Source of the DNA: Sipunculus nudus
Taxonomy: Eukaryota > Annelida > Sipuncula > Golfingiida > Sipunculidae
Length of the DNA stretch: 64,000 bases
Direction of reading: 5' to 3'
Assembly (NCBI GenBank): GCA_026874595.1
Contig: CM049318.1
Location: 44,992,456 to 45,056,455 of the forward strand
The notes beneath the pieces are model-generated. The model had not been told where the DNA came from, did no database searches, and saw only the letters and a program-made list of their open reading frames with translations. The position numbers were made by a program, and so were the translations under genes. This document shows, in pieces, positions 1 to 11,421 of the stretch; the first letter of the stretch is position 1; every line of letters starts with the position of its first letter.

Positions 1-35
1 CGATGGGATGAAAATTGCGACCTGTAGAGACTGGA

Positions 36-72
36 CAGACAAACAAGCAAACAAACAAACAGACAAACAGAC
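36..72. repeat. CAAA/CAGA microsatellite within each A unit
   Basis: A run of CAAA tetranucleotides edged by CAGA units. It recurs at the same offset in every copy and is a constant part of the unit. Copy 1 has one interruption (G at 47). Copy 19 has one extra A. On the minus strand it translates to a cysteine/valine/leucine/phenylalanine pattern, a composition artefact and not a protein signal. Confidence 0.95.
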
Positions 73-160
73 ATCCGCGACTGACCAACCAGCTTGCGAA
101 AATCGAAGATTTCCGGCAAGCAATAAAGTTGTGACTGTGCCTCCAACATGTATGATCATA

Positions 161-249
161 GATGGGGCCCGGAGAGGCCGTCACGCACCGCTGCACACGC
201 CGGCCGCCCACCGTAGGGACCCTGCCGCCACTTGCGGCGACGGCACGTG
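161..249. other. GC-rich, CpG-dense patch of the A unit
   Basis: About 90 bp that is clearly GC-rich inside an otherwise AT-rich unit, with many CpG dinucleotides and palindromes such as GGGCCC and GCCGGC. It ends in a CACGTG E-box core (244-249); a second CACGTG lies at 403-408. It recurs at the same offset in each copy. It could be a small CpG island or promoter-like element, or simply an inserted fragment. No start site can be inferred from sequence alone. Confidence 0.7.
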
Positions 250-408
250 TCTTCGTGGTTTGGCGAAAAACGGCGCGAGATTTGACGAGACTAACAATGT
301 GACCCCTGAATGTGACTGCGAGTGTCAGCCGCTATCCAGCGCTGCAAACCATGTGTCTGTAGCGTGAAAAATGACATAATTATAGGCATTTCTTTGAATG
401 GTCACGTG

Positions 409-425
409 TTCTCGTTTCACGAGAA
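409..425. other. Perfect 7-bp hairpin, 3-nt loop (B1)
   Basis: TTCTCGT, loop TTC, then ACGAGAA. The stem is perfect, and the counterpart in B2 at 865-881 keeps the same stem with loop TTG. The two halves of the unit are otherwise strongly diverged here, so the shared palindrome is the best-preserved local feature. Present at the same offset in other copies. Confidence 0.85.
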
Positions 426-582
426 ACGGTGCGAGATATGACGAGACTTGCGATTGAATGACTAAGAACTAGAGGGATGCTGTCTAACGCCAAACACCAG
501 ACCTTTCTATCGCAAATATCAACAGAGAGAGAAGCTGGAAAACTCCGAATTTTCAGATTGTCAAGTTTTACCCCAAAATTTG

Positions 583-596
583 GTAACCATGGTAAC
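583..596. promoter_or_regulatory. RFX X-box-like palindrome in the A unit
   Basis: GTAACCATGGTAAC fits the X-box consensus bound by RFX/DAF-19 factors (GTNRCC, 0-3 bases, RGYAAC) at every specified position with a 2-base spacer. It recurs at the same offset in nearly all copies; copy 18 has lost a base in the right half-site. This is a motif match only. A 14-bp near-palindrome can arise by chance and is then multiplied by array amplification. Confidence 0.4.
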
Positions 597-730
597 GGCA
601 GCACAAAGCAACATGTGCGAAGGGATAAGCCAATGTTCCTAGTTTCAGATACGACCCAAAAAATGGTGTCACGTTTAATATTTTTTGAGATATTGCAGAA
701 AAATGATATGTTACAGTGTTTCATGTACCA

Positions 731-743
731 CGCCCCCTGGTGG
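731..743 (-). promoter_or_regulatory. CTCF-like site, one per A unit
   Basis: On the minus strand this reads CCACCAGGGGGCG, identical to the 13-bp core of the vertebrate CTCF consensus as I know it; the flanking TAG upstream also fits. The same 13 bp are unaltered in all 19 full copies, at 731, 2000, 3269, 4538, 5807, 7076, 8345, 9614, 10883, 12157, 13421, 14690, 15959, 17229, 18499, 19769, 21040, 22305 and 23578 (left ends). All lie in the same orientation. CTCF is conserved across Bilateria, where it organises chromatin loops and boundaries. Binding here is an inference. Confidence 0.6.
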
Positions 744-864
744 CTATTTCCAAAAAATGAAAAATTGATTTCGAGATATTTCTAAACAACACAAAATATG
801 TCATTTTCAAAGTCATAGTTTAAAAAATGCGACCTGTAAGCCATATCTAATGAAATCTCGAAAA

Positions 865-881
865 TTCTCGTTTGACGAGAA
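865..881. other. Perfect 7-bp hairpin, 3-nt loop (B2)
   Basis: TTCTCGT, loop TTG, then ACGAGAA, exactly 456 bp downstream of the B1 hairpin. It is followed in both halves by a GGTGCGAGAT...ACGAGACT stretch. Confidence 0.85.
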
Positions 882-1179
882 ATGGTGCGAGATTTTACGA
901 GACTTTTACTTGTATGATAAAAAGCTTATTTAGTACTATATGATGCAAAAAACTAGGAATCTCTAGCTTTAAAAATGACAAAGTTAGAAAAATTAGGCCT
1001 TTTATTTTCGAAAATCATGAGATTTCCCCCAAAATGTGTAACCATAGAAACAGCAGATTTCAGCAACATATACATCAGAAGAAAGGCCTTGGAATGCCGA
1101 TTAAAAGGAGCCATGTTTGAAGTGGCTATGACAAATAGTAATGGAGATATGAAGAAAAGAGCACTTTAGGAACTTTTGA

Positions 1180-1204
1180 TGACCTTGACCTTGACCTTTG
1201 ACCT
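1180..1204 (-). promoter_or_regulatory. Cluster of four AGGTCA half-sites in the A unit
   Basis: On the minus strand four perfect AGGTCA hexamers lie in 25 bp: a DR1 pair (1192-1204, one-base spacer A) followed by two hexamers with no spacer. Two of them sit in the extended TCAAGGTCA context used by ERR/Ftz-F1-type monomeric nuclear receptors, and DR1 is the classic element for RXR/HNF4-type dimers. Repeated in each full unit; copies 18 and 19 have one-base insertions here. TGACCT runs are common in dispersed repeats of marine invertebrates, so this may be inherited repeat sequence without function. Confidence 0.45.
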
Positions 1205-1269
1205 ATATTGCCCAAAAACAATAGGCTTCTTGCATTTTTGATTCTACACAAACTGTGAAAGTTTGAAAG

Positions 1270-4200
1270 CGATGGGATGAAAATTGCGACCTGTAGAGAC
1301 TGGACAGACAAACAAACAAACAAACAAACAGACAAACAGACATCCGCGACTGACCAACCAGCTTGCGAAAATCGAAGATTTCCGGCAAGCAATAAAGTTG
1401 TGACTGTGCCTCCAACATGTATGATCATAGATGGGGCCCGGAGAGGCCGTCACGCACCGCTGCACACGCCGGCCGCCCACCGTAGGGACCCTGCCGCCAC
1501 TTGCGGCGACGGCACGTGTCTTCGTGGTTTGGCGAAAAACGGCGCGAGATTTGACGAGACTAACAATGTGACCCCTGAATGTGACTGCGAGTGTCAGCCG
1601 CTATCCAGCGCTGCAAACCATGTGTCTGTAGCGTGAAAAATGACATAATTATAGGCATTTCTTTGAATGGTCACGTGTTCTCGTTTCACGAGAAACGGTG
1701 CGAGATATGACGAGACTTGCGATTGAATGACTAAGAACTAGAGGGATGCTGTCTAACGCCAAACACCAGACCTTTCTATCGCAAATATCAACAGAGAGAG
1801 AAGCTGGAAAACTCCGAATTTTCAGATTGTCAAGTTTTACCCCAAAATTTGGTAACCATGGTAACGGCAGCACAAAGCAACATGTGCGAAGGGATAAGCC
1901 AATGTTCCTAGTTTCAGATACGACCCAAAAAATGGTGTCACGTTTAATATTTTTTGAGATATTGCAGAAAAATGATATGTTACAGTGTTTCATGTACCAC
2001 GCCCCCTGGTGGCTATTTCCAAAAAATGAAAAATTGATTTCGAGATATTTCTAAACAACACAAAATATGTCATTTTCAAAGTCATAGTTTAAAAAATGCG
2101 ACCTGTAAGCCATATCTAATGAAATCTCGAAAATTCTCGTTTGACGAGAAATGGTGCGAGATTTTACGAGACTTTTACTTGTATGATAAAAAGCTTATTT
2201 AGTACTATATGATGCAAAAAACTAGGAATCTCTAGCTTTAAAAATGACAAAGTTAGAAAAATTAGGCCTTTTATTTTCGAAAATCATGAGATTTCCCCCA
2301 AAATGTGTAACCATAGAAACAGCAGATTTCAGCAACATATACATCAGAAGAAAGGCCTTGGAATGCCGATTAAAAGGAGCCATGTTTGAAGTGGCTATGA
2401 CAAATAGTAATGGAGATATGAAGAAAAGAGCACTTTAGGAACTTTTGATGACCTTGACCTTGACCTTTGACCTATATTGCCCAAAAACAATAGGCTTCTT
2501 GCATTTTTGATTCTACACAAACTGTGAAAGTTTGAAAGCGATGGGATGAAAATTGCGACCTGTAGAGACTGGACAGACAAACAAACAAACAAACAAACAG
2601 ACAAACAGACATCCGCGACTGACCAACCAGCTTGCGAAAATCGAAGATTTCCGGCAAGCAATAAAGTTGTGACTGTGCCTCCAACATGTATGATCATAGA
2701 TGGGGCCCGGAGAGGCCGTCACGCACCGCTGCACACGCCGGCCGCCCACCGTAGGGACCCTGCCGCCACTTGCGGCGACGGCACGTGTCTTCGTGGTTTG
2801 GCGAAAAACGGCGCGAGATTTGACGAGACTAACAATGTGACCCCTGAATGTGACTGCGAGTGTCAGCCGCTATCCAGCGCTGCAAACCATGTGTCTGTAG
2901 CGTGAAAAATGACATAATTATAGGCATTTCTTTGAATGGTCACGTGTTCTCGTTTCACGAGAAACGGTGCGAGATATGACGAGACTTGCGATTGAATGAC
3001 TAAGAACTAGAGGGATGCTGTCTAACGCCAAACACCAGACCTTTCTATCGCAAATATCAACAGAGAGAGAAGCTGGAAAACTCCGAATTTTCAGATTGTC
3101 AAGTTTTACCCCAAAATTTGGTAACCATGGTAACGGCAGCACAAAGCAACATGTGCGAAGGGATAAGCCAATGTTCCTAGTTTCAGATACGACCCAAAAA
3201 ATGGTGTCACGTTTAATATTTTTTGAGATATTGCAGAAAAATGATATGTTACAGTGTTTCATGTACCACGCCCCCTGGTGGCTATTTCCAAAAAATGAAA
3301 AATTGATTTCGAGATATTTCTAAACAACACAAAATATGTCATTTTCAAAGTCATAGTTTAAAAAATGCGACCTGTAAGCCATATCTAATGAAATCTCGAA
3401 AATTCTCGTTTGACGAGAAATGGTGCGAGATTTTACGAGACTTTTACTTGTATGATAAAAAGCTTATTTAGTACTATATGATGCAAAAAACTAGGAATCT
3501 CTAGCTTTAAAAATGACAAAGTTAGAAAAATTAGGCCTTTTATTTTCGAAAATCATGAGATTTCCCCCAAAATGTGTAACCATAGAAACAGCAGATTTCA
3601 GCAACATATACATCAGAAGAAAGGCCTTGGAATGCCGATTAAAAGGAGCCATGTTTGAAGTGGCTATGACAAATAGTAATGGAGATATGAAGAAAAGAGC
3701 ACTTTAGGAACTTTTGATGACCTTGACCTTGACCTTTGACCTATATTGCCCAAAAACAATAGGCTTCTTGCATTTTTGATTCTACACAAACTGTGAAAGT
3801 TTGAAAGCGATGGGATGAAAATTGCGACCTGTAGAGACTGGACAGACAAACAAACAAACAAACAAACAGACAAACAGACATCCGCGACTGACCAACCAGC
3901 TTGCGAAAATCGAAGATTTCCGGCAAGCAATAAAGTTGTGACTGTGCCTCCAACATGTATGATCATAGATGGGGCCCGGAGAGGCCGTCACGCACCGCTG
4001 CACACGCCGGCCGCCCACCGTAGGGACCCTGCCGCCACTTGCGGCGACGGCACGTGTCTTCGTGGTTTGGCGAAAAACGGCGCGAGATTTGACGAGACTA
4101 ACAATGTGACCCCTGAATGTGACTGCGAGTGTCAGCCGCTATCCAGCGCTGCAAACCATGTGTCTGTAGCGTGAAAAATGACATAATTATAGGCATTTCT

Positions 4201-7200
4201 TTGAATGGTCACGTGTTCTCGTTTCACGAGAAACGGTGCGAGATATGACGAGACTTGCGATTGAATGACTAAGAACTAGAGGGATGCTGTCTAACGCCAA
4301 ACACCAGACCTTTCTATCGCAAATATCAACAGAGAGAGAAGCTGGAAAACTCCGAATTTTCAGATTGTCAAGTTTTACCCCAAAATTTGGTAACCATGGT
4401 AACGGCAGCACAAAGCAACATGTGCGAAGGGATAAGCCAATGTTCCTAGTTTCAGATACGACCCAAAAAATGGTGTCACGTTTAATATTTTTTGAGATAT
4501 TGCAGAAAAATGATATGTTACAGTGTTTCATGTACCACGCCCCCTGGTGGCTATTTCCAAAAAATGAAAAATTGATTTCGAGATATTTCTAAACAACACA
4601 AAATATGTCATTTTCAAAGTCATAGTTTAAAAAATGCGACCTGTAAGCCATATCTAATGAAATCTCGAAAATTCTCGTTTGACGAGAAATGGTGCGAGAT
4701 TTTACGAGACTTTTACTTGTATGATAAAAAGCTTATTTAGTACTATATGATGCAAAAAACTAGGAATCTCTAGCTTTAAAAATGACAAAGTTAGAAAAAT
4801 TAGGCCTTTTATTTTCGAAAATCATGAGATTTCCCCCAAAATGTGTAACCATAGAAACAGCAGATTTCAGCAACATATACATCAGAAGAAAGGCCTTGGA
4901 ATGCCGATTAAAAGGAGCCATGTTTGAAGTGGCTATGACAAATAGTAATGGAGATATGAAGAAAAGAGCACTTTAGGAACTTTTGATGACCTTGACCTTG
5001 ACCTTTGACCTATATTGCCCAAAAACAATAGGCTTCTTGCATTTTTGATTCTACACAAACTGTGAAAGTTTGAAAGCGATGGGATGAAAATTGCGACCTG
5101 TAGAGACTGGACAGACAAACAAACAAACAAACAAACAGACAAACAGACATCCGCGACTGACCAACCAGCTTGCGAAAATCGAAGATTTCCGGCAAGCAAT
5201 AAAGTTGTGACTGTGCCTCCAACATGTATGATCATAGATGGGGCCCGGAGAGGCCGTCACGCACCGCTGCACACGCCGGCCGCCCACCGTAGGGACCCTG
5301 CCGCCACTTGCGGCGACGGCACGTGTCTTCGTGGTTTGGCGAAAAACGGCGCGAGATTTGACGAGACTAACAATGTGACCCCTGAATGTGACTGCGAGTG
5401 TCAGCCGCTATCCAGCGCTGCAAACCATGTGTCTGTAGCGTGAAAAATGACATAATTATAGGCATTTCTTTGAATGGTCACGTGTTCTCGTTTCACGAGA
5501 AACGGTGCGAGATATGACGAGACTTGCGATTGAATGACTAAGAACTAGAGGGATGCTGTCTAACGCCAAACACCAGACCTTTCTATCGCAAATATCAACA
5601 GAGAGAGAAGCTGGAAAACTCCGAATTTTCAGATTGTCAAGTTTTACCCCAAAATTTGGTAACCATGGTAACGGCAGCACAAAGCAACATGTGCGAAGGG
5701 ATAAGCCAATGTTCCTAGTTTCAGATACGACCCAAAAAATGGTGTCACGTTTAATATTTTTTGAGATATTGCAGAAAAATGATATGTTACAGTGTTTCAT
5801 GTACCACGCCCCCTGGTGGCTATTTCCAAAAAATGAAAAATTGATTTCGAGATATTTCTAAACAACACAAAATATGTCATTTTCAAAGTCATAGTTTAAA
5901 AAATGCGACCTGTAAGCCATATCTAATGAAATCTCGAAAATTCTCGTTTGACGAGAAATGGTGCGAGATTTTACGAGACTTTTACTTGTATGATAAAAAG
6001 CTTATTTAGTACTATATGATGCAAAAAACTAGGAATCTCTAGCTTTAAAAATGACAAAGTTAGAAAAATTAGGCCTTTTATTTTCGAAAATCATGAGATT
6101 TCCCCCAAAATGTGTAACCATAGAAACAGCAGATTTCAGCAACATATACATCAGAAGAAAGGCCTTGGAATGCCGATTAAAAGGAGCCATGTTTGAAGTG
6201 GCTATGACAAATAGTAATGGAGATATGAAGAAAAGAGCACTTTAGGAACTTTTGATGACCTTGACCTTGACCTTTGACCTATATTGCCCAAAAACAATAG
6301 GCTTCTTGCATTTTTGATTCTACACAAACTGTGAAAGTTTGAAAGCGATGGGATGAAAATTGCGACCTGTAGAGACTGGACAGACAAACAAACAAACAAA
6401 CAAACAGACAAACAGACATCCGCGACTGACCAACCAGCTTGCGAAAATCGAAGATTTCCGGCAAGCAATAAAGTTGTGACTGTGCCTCCAACATGTATGA
6501 TCATAGATGGGGCCCGGAGAGGCCGTCACGCACCGCTGCACACGCCGGCCGCCCACCGTAGGGACCCTGCCGCCACTTGCGGCGACGGCACGTGTCTTCG
6601 TGGTTTGGCGAAAAACGGCGCGAGATTTGACGAGACTAACAATGTGACCCCTGAATGTGACTGCGAGTGTCAGCCGCTATCCAGCGCTGCAAACCATGTG
6701 TCTGTAGCGTGAAAAATGACATAATTATAGGCATTTCTTTGAATGGTCACGTGTTCTCGTTTCACGAGAAACGGTGCGAGATATGACGAGACTTGCGATT
6801 GAATGACTAAGAACTAGAGGGATGCTGTCTAACGCCAAACACCAGACCTTTCTATCGCAAATATCAACAGAGAGAGAAGCTGGAAAACTCCGAATTTTCA
6901 GATTGTCAAGTTTTACCCCAAAATTTGGTAACCATGGTAACGGCAGCACAAAGCAACATGTGCGAAGGGATAAGCCAATGTTCCTAGTTTCAGATACGAC
7001 CCAAAAAATGGTGTCACGTTTAATATTTTTTGAGATATTGCAGAAAAATGATATGTTACAGTGTTTCATGTACCACGCCCCCTGGTGGCTATTTCCAAAA
7101 AATGAAAAATTGATTTCGAGATATTTCTAAACAACACAAAATATGTCATTTTCAAAGTCATAGTTTAAAAAATGCGACCTGTAAGCCATATCTAATGAAA

Positions 7201-10200
7201 TCTCGAAAATTCTCGTTTGACGAGAAATGGTGCGAGATTTTACGAGACTTTTACTTGTATGATAAAAAGCTTATTTAGTACTATATGATGCAAAAAACTA
7301 GGAATCTCTAGCTTTAAAAATGACAAAGTTAGAAAAATTAGGCCTTTTATTTTCGAAAATCATGAGATTTCCCCCAAAATGTGTAACCATAGAAACAGCA
7401 GATTTCAGCAACATATACATCAGAAGAAAGGCCTTGGAATGCCGATTAAAAGGAGCCATGTTTGAAGTGGCTATGACAAATAGTAATGGAGATATGAAGA
7501 AAAGAGCACTTTAGGAACTTTTGATGACCTTGACCTTGACCTTTGACCTATATTGCCCAAAAACAATAGGCTTCTTGCATTTTTGATTCTACACAAACTG
7601 TGAAAGTTTGAAAGCGATGGGATGAAAATTGCGACCTGTAGAGACTGGACAGACAAACAAACAAACAAACAAACAGACAAACAGACATCCGCGACTGACC
7701 AACCAGCTTGCGAAAATCGAAGATTTCCGGCAAGCAATAAAGTTGTGACTGTGCCTCCAACATGTATGATCATAGATGGGGCCCGGAGAGGCCGTCACGC
7801 ACCGCTGCACACGCCGGCCGCCCACCGTAGGGACCCTGCCGCCACTTGCGGCGACGGCACGTGTCTTCGTGGTTTGGCGAAAAACGGCGCGAGATTTGAC
7901 GAGACTAACAATGTGACCCCTGAATGTGACTGCGAGTGTCAGCCGCTATCCAGCGCTGCAAACCATGTGTCTGTAGCGTGAAAAATGACATAATTATAGG
8001 CATTTCTTTGAATGGTCACGTGTTCTCGTTTCACGAGAAACGGTGCGAGATATGACGAGACTTGCGATTGAATGACTAAGAACTAGAGGGATGCTGTCTA
8101 ACGCCAAACACCAGACCTTTCTATCGCAAATATCAACAGAGAGAGAAGCTGGAAAACTCCGAATTTTCAGATTGTCAAGTTTTACCCCAAAATTTGGTAA
8201 CCATGGTAACGGCAGCACAAAGCAACATGTGCGAAGGGATAAGCCAATGTTCCTAGTTTCAGATACGACCCAAAAAATGGTGTCACGTTTAATATTTTTT
8301 GAGATATTGCAGAAAAATGATATGTTACAGTGTTTCATGTACCACGCCCCCTGGTGGCTATTTCCAAAAAATGAAAAATTGATTTCGAGATATTTCTAAA
8401 CAACACAAAATATGTCATTTTCAAAGTCATAGTTTAAAAAATGCGACCTGTAAGCCATATCTAATGAAATCTCGAAAATTCTCGTTTGACGAGAAATGGT
8501 GCGAGATTTTACGAGACTTTTACTTGTATGATAAAAAGCTTATTTAGTACTATATGATGCAAAAAACTAGGAATCTCTAGCTTTAAAAATGACAAAGTTA
8601 GAAAAATTAGGCCTTTTATTTTCGAAAATCATGAGATTTCCCCCAAAATGTGTAACCATAGAAACAGCAGATTTCAGCAACATATACATCAGAAGAAAGG
8701 CCTTGGAATGCCGATTAAAAGGAGCCATGTTTGAAGTGGCTATGACAAATAGTAATGGAGATATGAAGAAAAGAGCACTTTAGGAACTTTTGATGACCTT
8801 GACCTTGACCTTTGACCTATATTGCCCAAAAACAATAGGCTTCTTGCATTTTTGATTCTACACAAACTGTGAAAGTTTGAAAGCGATGGGATGAAAATTG
8901 CGACCTGTAGAGACTGGACAGACAAACAAACAAACAAACAAACAGACAAACAGACATCCGCGACTGACCAACCAGCTTGCGAAAATCGAAGATTTCCGGC
9001 AAGCAATAAAGTTGTGACTGTGCCTCCAACATGTATGATCATAGATGGGGCCCGGAGAGGCCGTCACGCACCGCTGCACACGCCGGCCGCCCACCGTAGG
9101 GACCCTGCCGCCACTTGCGGCGACGGCACGTGTCTTCGTGGTTTGGCGAAAAACGGCGCGAGATTTGACGAGACTAACAATGTGACCCCTGAATGTGACT
9201 GCGAGTGTCAGCCGCTATCCAGCGCTGCAAACCATGTGTCTGTAGCGTGAAAAATGACATAATTATAGGCATTTCTTTGAATGGTCACGTGTTCTCGTTT
9301 CACGAGAAACGGTGCGAGATATGACGAGACTTGCGATTGAATGACTAAGAACTAGAGGGATGCTGTCTAACGCCAAACACCAGACCTTTCTATCGCAAAT
9401 ATCAACAGAGAGAGAAGCTGGAAAACTCCGAATTTTCAGATTGTCAAGTTTTACCCCAAAATTTGGTAACCATGGTAACGGCAGCACAAAGCAACATGTG
9501 CGAAGGGATAAGCCAATGTTCCTAGTTTCAGATACGACCCAAAAAATGGTGTCACGTTTAATATTTTTTGAGATATTGCAGAAAAATGATATGTTACAGT
9601 GTTTCATGTACCACGCCCCCTGGTGGCTATTTCCAAAAAATGAAAAATTGATTTCGAGATATTTCTAAACAACACAAAATATGTCATTTTCAAAGTCATA
9701 GTTTAAAAAATGCGACCTGTAAGCCATATCTAATGAAATCTCGAAAATTCTCGTTTGACGAGAAATGGTGCGAGATTTTACGAGACTTTTACTTGTATGA
9801 TAAAAAGCTTATTTAGTACTATATGATGCAAAAAACTAGGAATCTCTAGCTTTAAAAATGACAAAGTTAGAAAAATTAGGCCTTTTATTTTCGAAAATCA
9901 TGAGATTTCCCCCAAAATGTGTAACCATAGAAACAGCAGATTTCAGCAACATATACATCAGAAGAAAGGCCTTGGAATGCCGATTAAAAGGAGCCATGTT
10001 TGAAGTGGCTATGACAAATAGTAATGGAGATATGAAGAAAAGAGCACTTTAGGAACTTTTGATGACCTTGACCTTGACCTTTGACCTATATTGCCCAAAA
10101 ACAATAGGCTTCTTGCATTTTTGATTCTACACAAACTGTGAAAGTTTGAAAGCGATGGGATGAAAATTGCGACCTGTAGAGACTGGACAGACAAACAAAC

Positions 10201-11421
10201 AAACAAACAAACAGACAAACAGACATCCGCGACTGACCAACCAGCTTGCGAAAATCGAAGATTTCCGGCAAGCAATAAAGTTGTGACTGTGCCTCCAACA
10301 TGTATGATCATAGATGGGGCCCGGAGAGGCCGTCACGCACCGCTGCACACGCCGGCCGCCCACCGTAGGGACCCTGCCGCCACTTGCGGCGACGGCACGT
10401 GTCTTCGTGGTTTGGCGAAAAACGGCGCGAGATTTGACGAGACTAACAATGTGACCCCTGAATGTGACTGCGAGTGTCAGCCGCTATCCAGCGCTGCAAA
10501 CCATGTGTCTGTAGCGTGAAAAATGACATAATTATAGGCATTTCTTTGAATGGTCACGTGTTCTCGTTTCACGAGAAACGGTGCGAGATATGACGAGACT
10601 TGCGATTGAATGACTAAGAACTAGAGGGATGCTGTCTAACGCCAAACACCAGACCTTTCTATCGCAAATATCAACAGAGAGAGAAGCTGGAAAACTCCGA
10701 ATTTTCAGATTGTCAAGTTTTACCCCAAAATTTGGTAACCATGGTAACGGCAGCACAAAGCAACATGTGCGAAGGGATAAGCCAATGTTCCTAGTTTCAG
10801 ATACGACCCAAAAAATGGTGTCACGTTTAATATTTTTTGAGATATTGCAGAAAAATGATATGTTACAGTGTTTCATGTACCACGCCCCCTGGTGGCTATT
10901 TCCAAAAAATGAAAAATTGATTTCGAGATATTTCTAAACAACACAAAATATGTCATTTTCAAAGTCATAGTTTAAAAAATGCGACCTGTAAGCCATATCT
11001 AATGAAATCTCGAAAATTCTCGTTTGACGAGAAATGGTGCGAGATTTTACGAGACTTTTACTTGTATGATAAAAAGCTTATTTAGTACTATATGATGCAA
11101 AAAACTAGGAATCTCTAGCTTTAAAAATGACAAAGTTAGAAAAATTAGGCCTTTTATTTTCGAAAATCATGAGATTTCCCCCAAAATGTGTAACCATAGA
11201 AACAGCAGATTTCAGCAACATATACATCAGAAGAAAGGCCTTGGAATGCCGATTAAAAGGAGCCATGTTTGAAGTGGCTATGACAAATAGTAATGGAGAT
11301 ATGAAGAAAAGAGCACTTTAGGAACTTTTGATGACCTTGACCTTGACCTTTGACCTATATTGCCCAAAAACAATAGGCTTCTTGCATTTTTGATTCTACA
11401 CAAACTGTGAAAGTTTGAAAG
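1270..11421 (+). repeat. Macrosatellite A copies 2-9, apparently identical
   Basis: Eight consecutive units of exactly 1,269 bp. The open frames of these units translate identically in every copy and I found no difference on reading them. Such uniformity over about 10 kb means very recent homogenisation or amplification, or an assembler that repeated one consensus, in which case the true copy number is uncertain. Confidence 0.93.

Larger units (their letters stand above)
367..822 (+). repeat. Diverged half-unit B1 of macrosatellite A
   Basis: Aligns with B2 (823 to about 1278) at a constant offset of 456 bp. The ATGACATAA region at 371 pairs with ATGCGACCT at 827, the hairpin at 409-425 with 865-881, and CCCCAAAAT at 571 with 1027, followed by similar TAACCAT...AGCAACAT text. 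The two halves are strongly diverged but collinear, indicating an old tandem duplication inside what is now a longer unit. The first about 366 bp of the unit carry a third, degenerate and truncated relic of the same module, interrupted by the microsatellite and the GC-rich patch. Confidence 0.8.
1..1269 (+). repeat. Macrosatellite A copy 1 (anatomy reference)
   Basis: Used here as the reference for unit anatomy; add a copy's start minus 1 to transfer positions to copies 2-9, 12 and 14. Order: CAAA/CAGA microsatellite (36-72), spacer with a TGTATGATCATA stretch, GC-rich patch (161-249), a diverged GCGAGATTTGACGAGACT motif (about 274-291), half-unit B1 (367-822) with hairpin, X-box-like and CTCF-like sites, then half-unit B2 (823 to about 1278) with hairpin and TGACCT cluster. 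It differs from copy 2 at position 47 (G instead of A, inside the microsatellite). Confidence 0.95.
823..1278 (+). repeat. Diverged half-unit B2 of macrosatellite A
   Basis: Second copy of the ancestral module of about 456 bp. It runs about 9 bp into the next unit, where GCGACCTGTA recurs 457 bp after its B2 counterpart. B2 carries the TGACCT cluster at roughly the place where B1 has the CTCF-like site, so the two halves have acquired different candidate protein-binding motifs. Its X-box counterpart around 1036-1049 is degenerate. Confidence 0.75.

Noticed and set aside
8-367. 119-codon open frame repeated in most A units, and similar frames of 64-114 codons on both strands
   Set aside because: Several overlap one another on both strands, part of the sequence is microsatellite translation, none resembles a protein I know, and small indels in copies 10-19 break them freely. 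Recurrence comes from unit length 1,269 = 3 x 423.
1203-1480. Cysteine/valine/leucine-rich minus-strand frames suggesting a small membrane or secreted peptide
   Set aside because: The motif is just the CAAA/CAGA microsatellite read on the minus strand; three overlapping frames give similar text.
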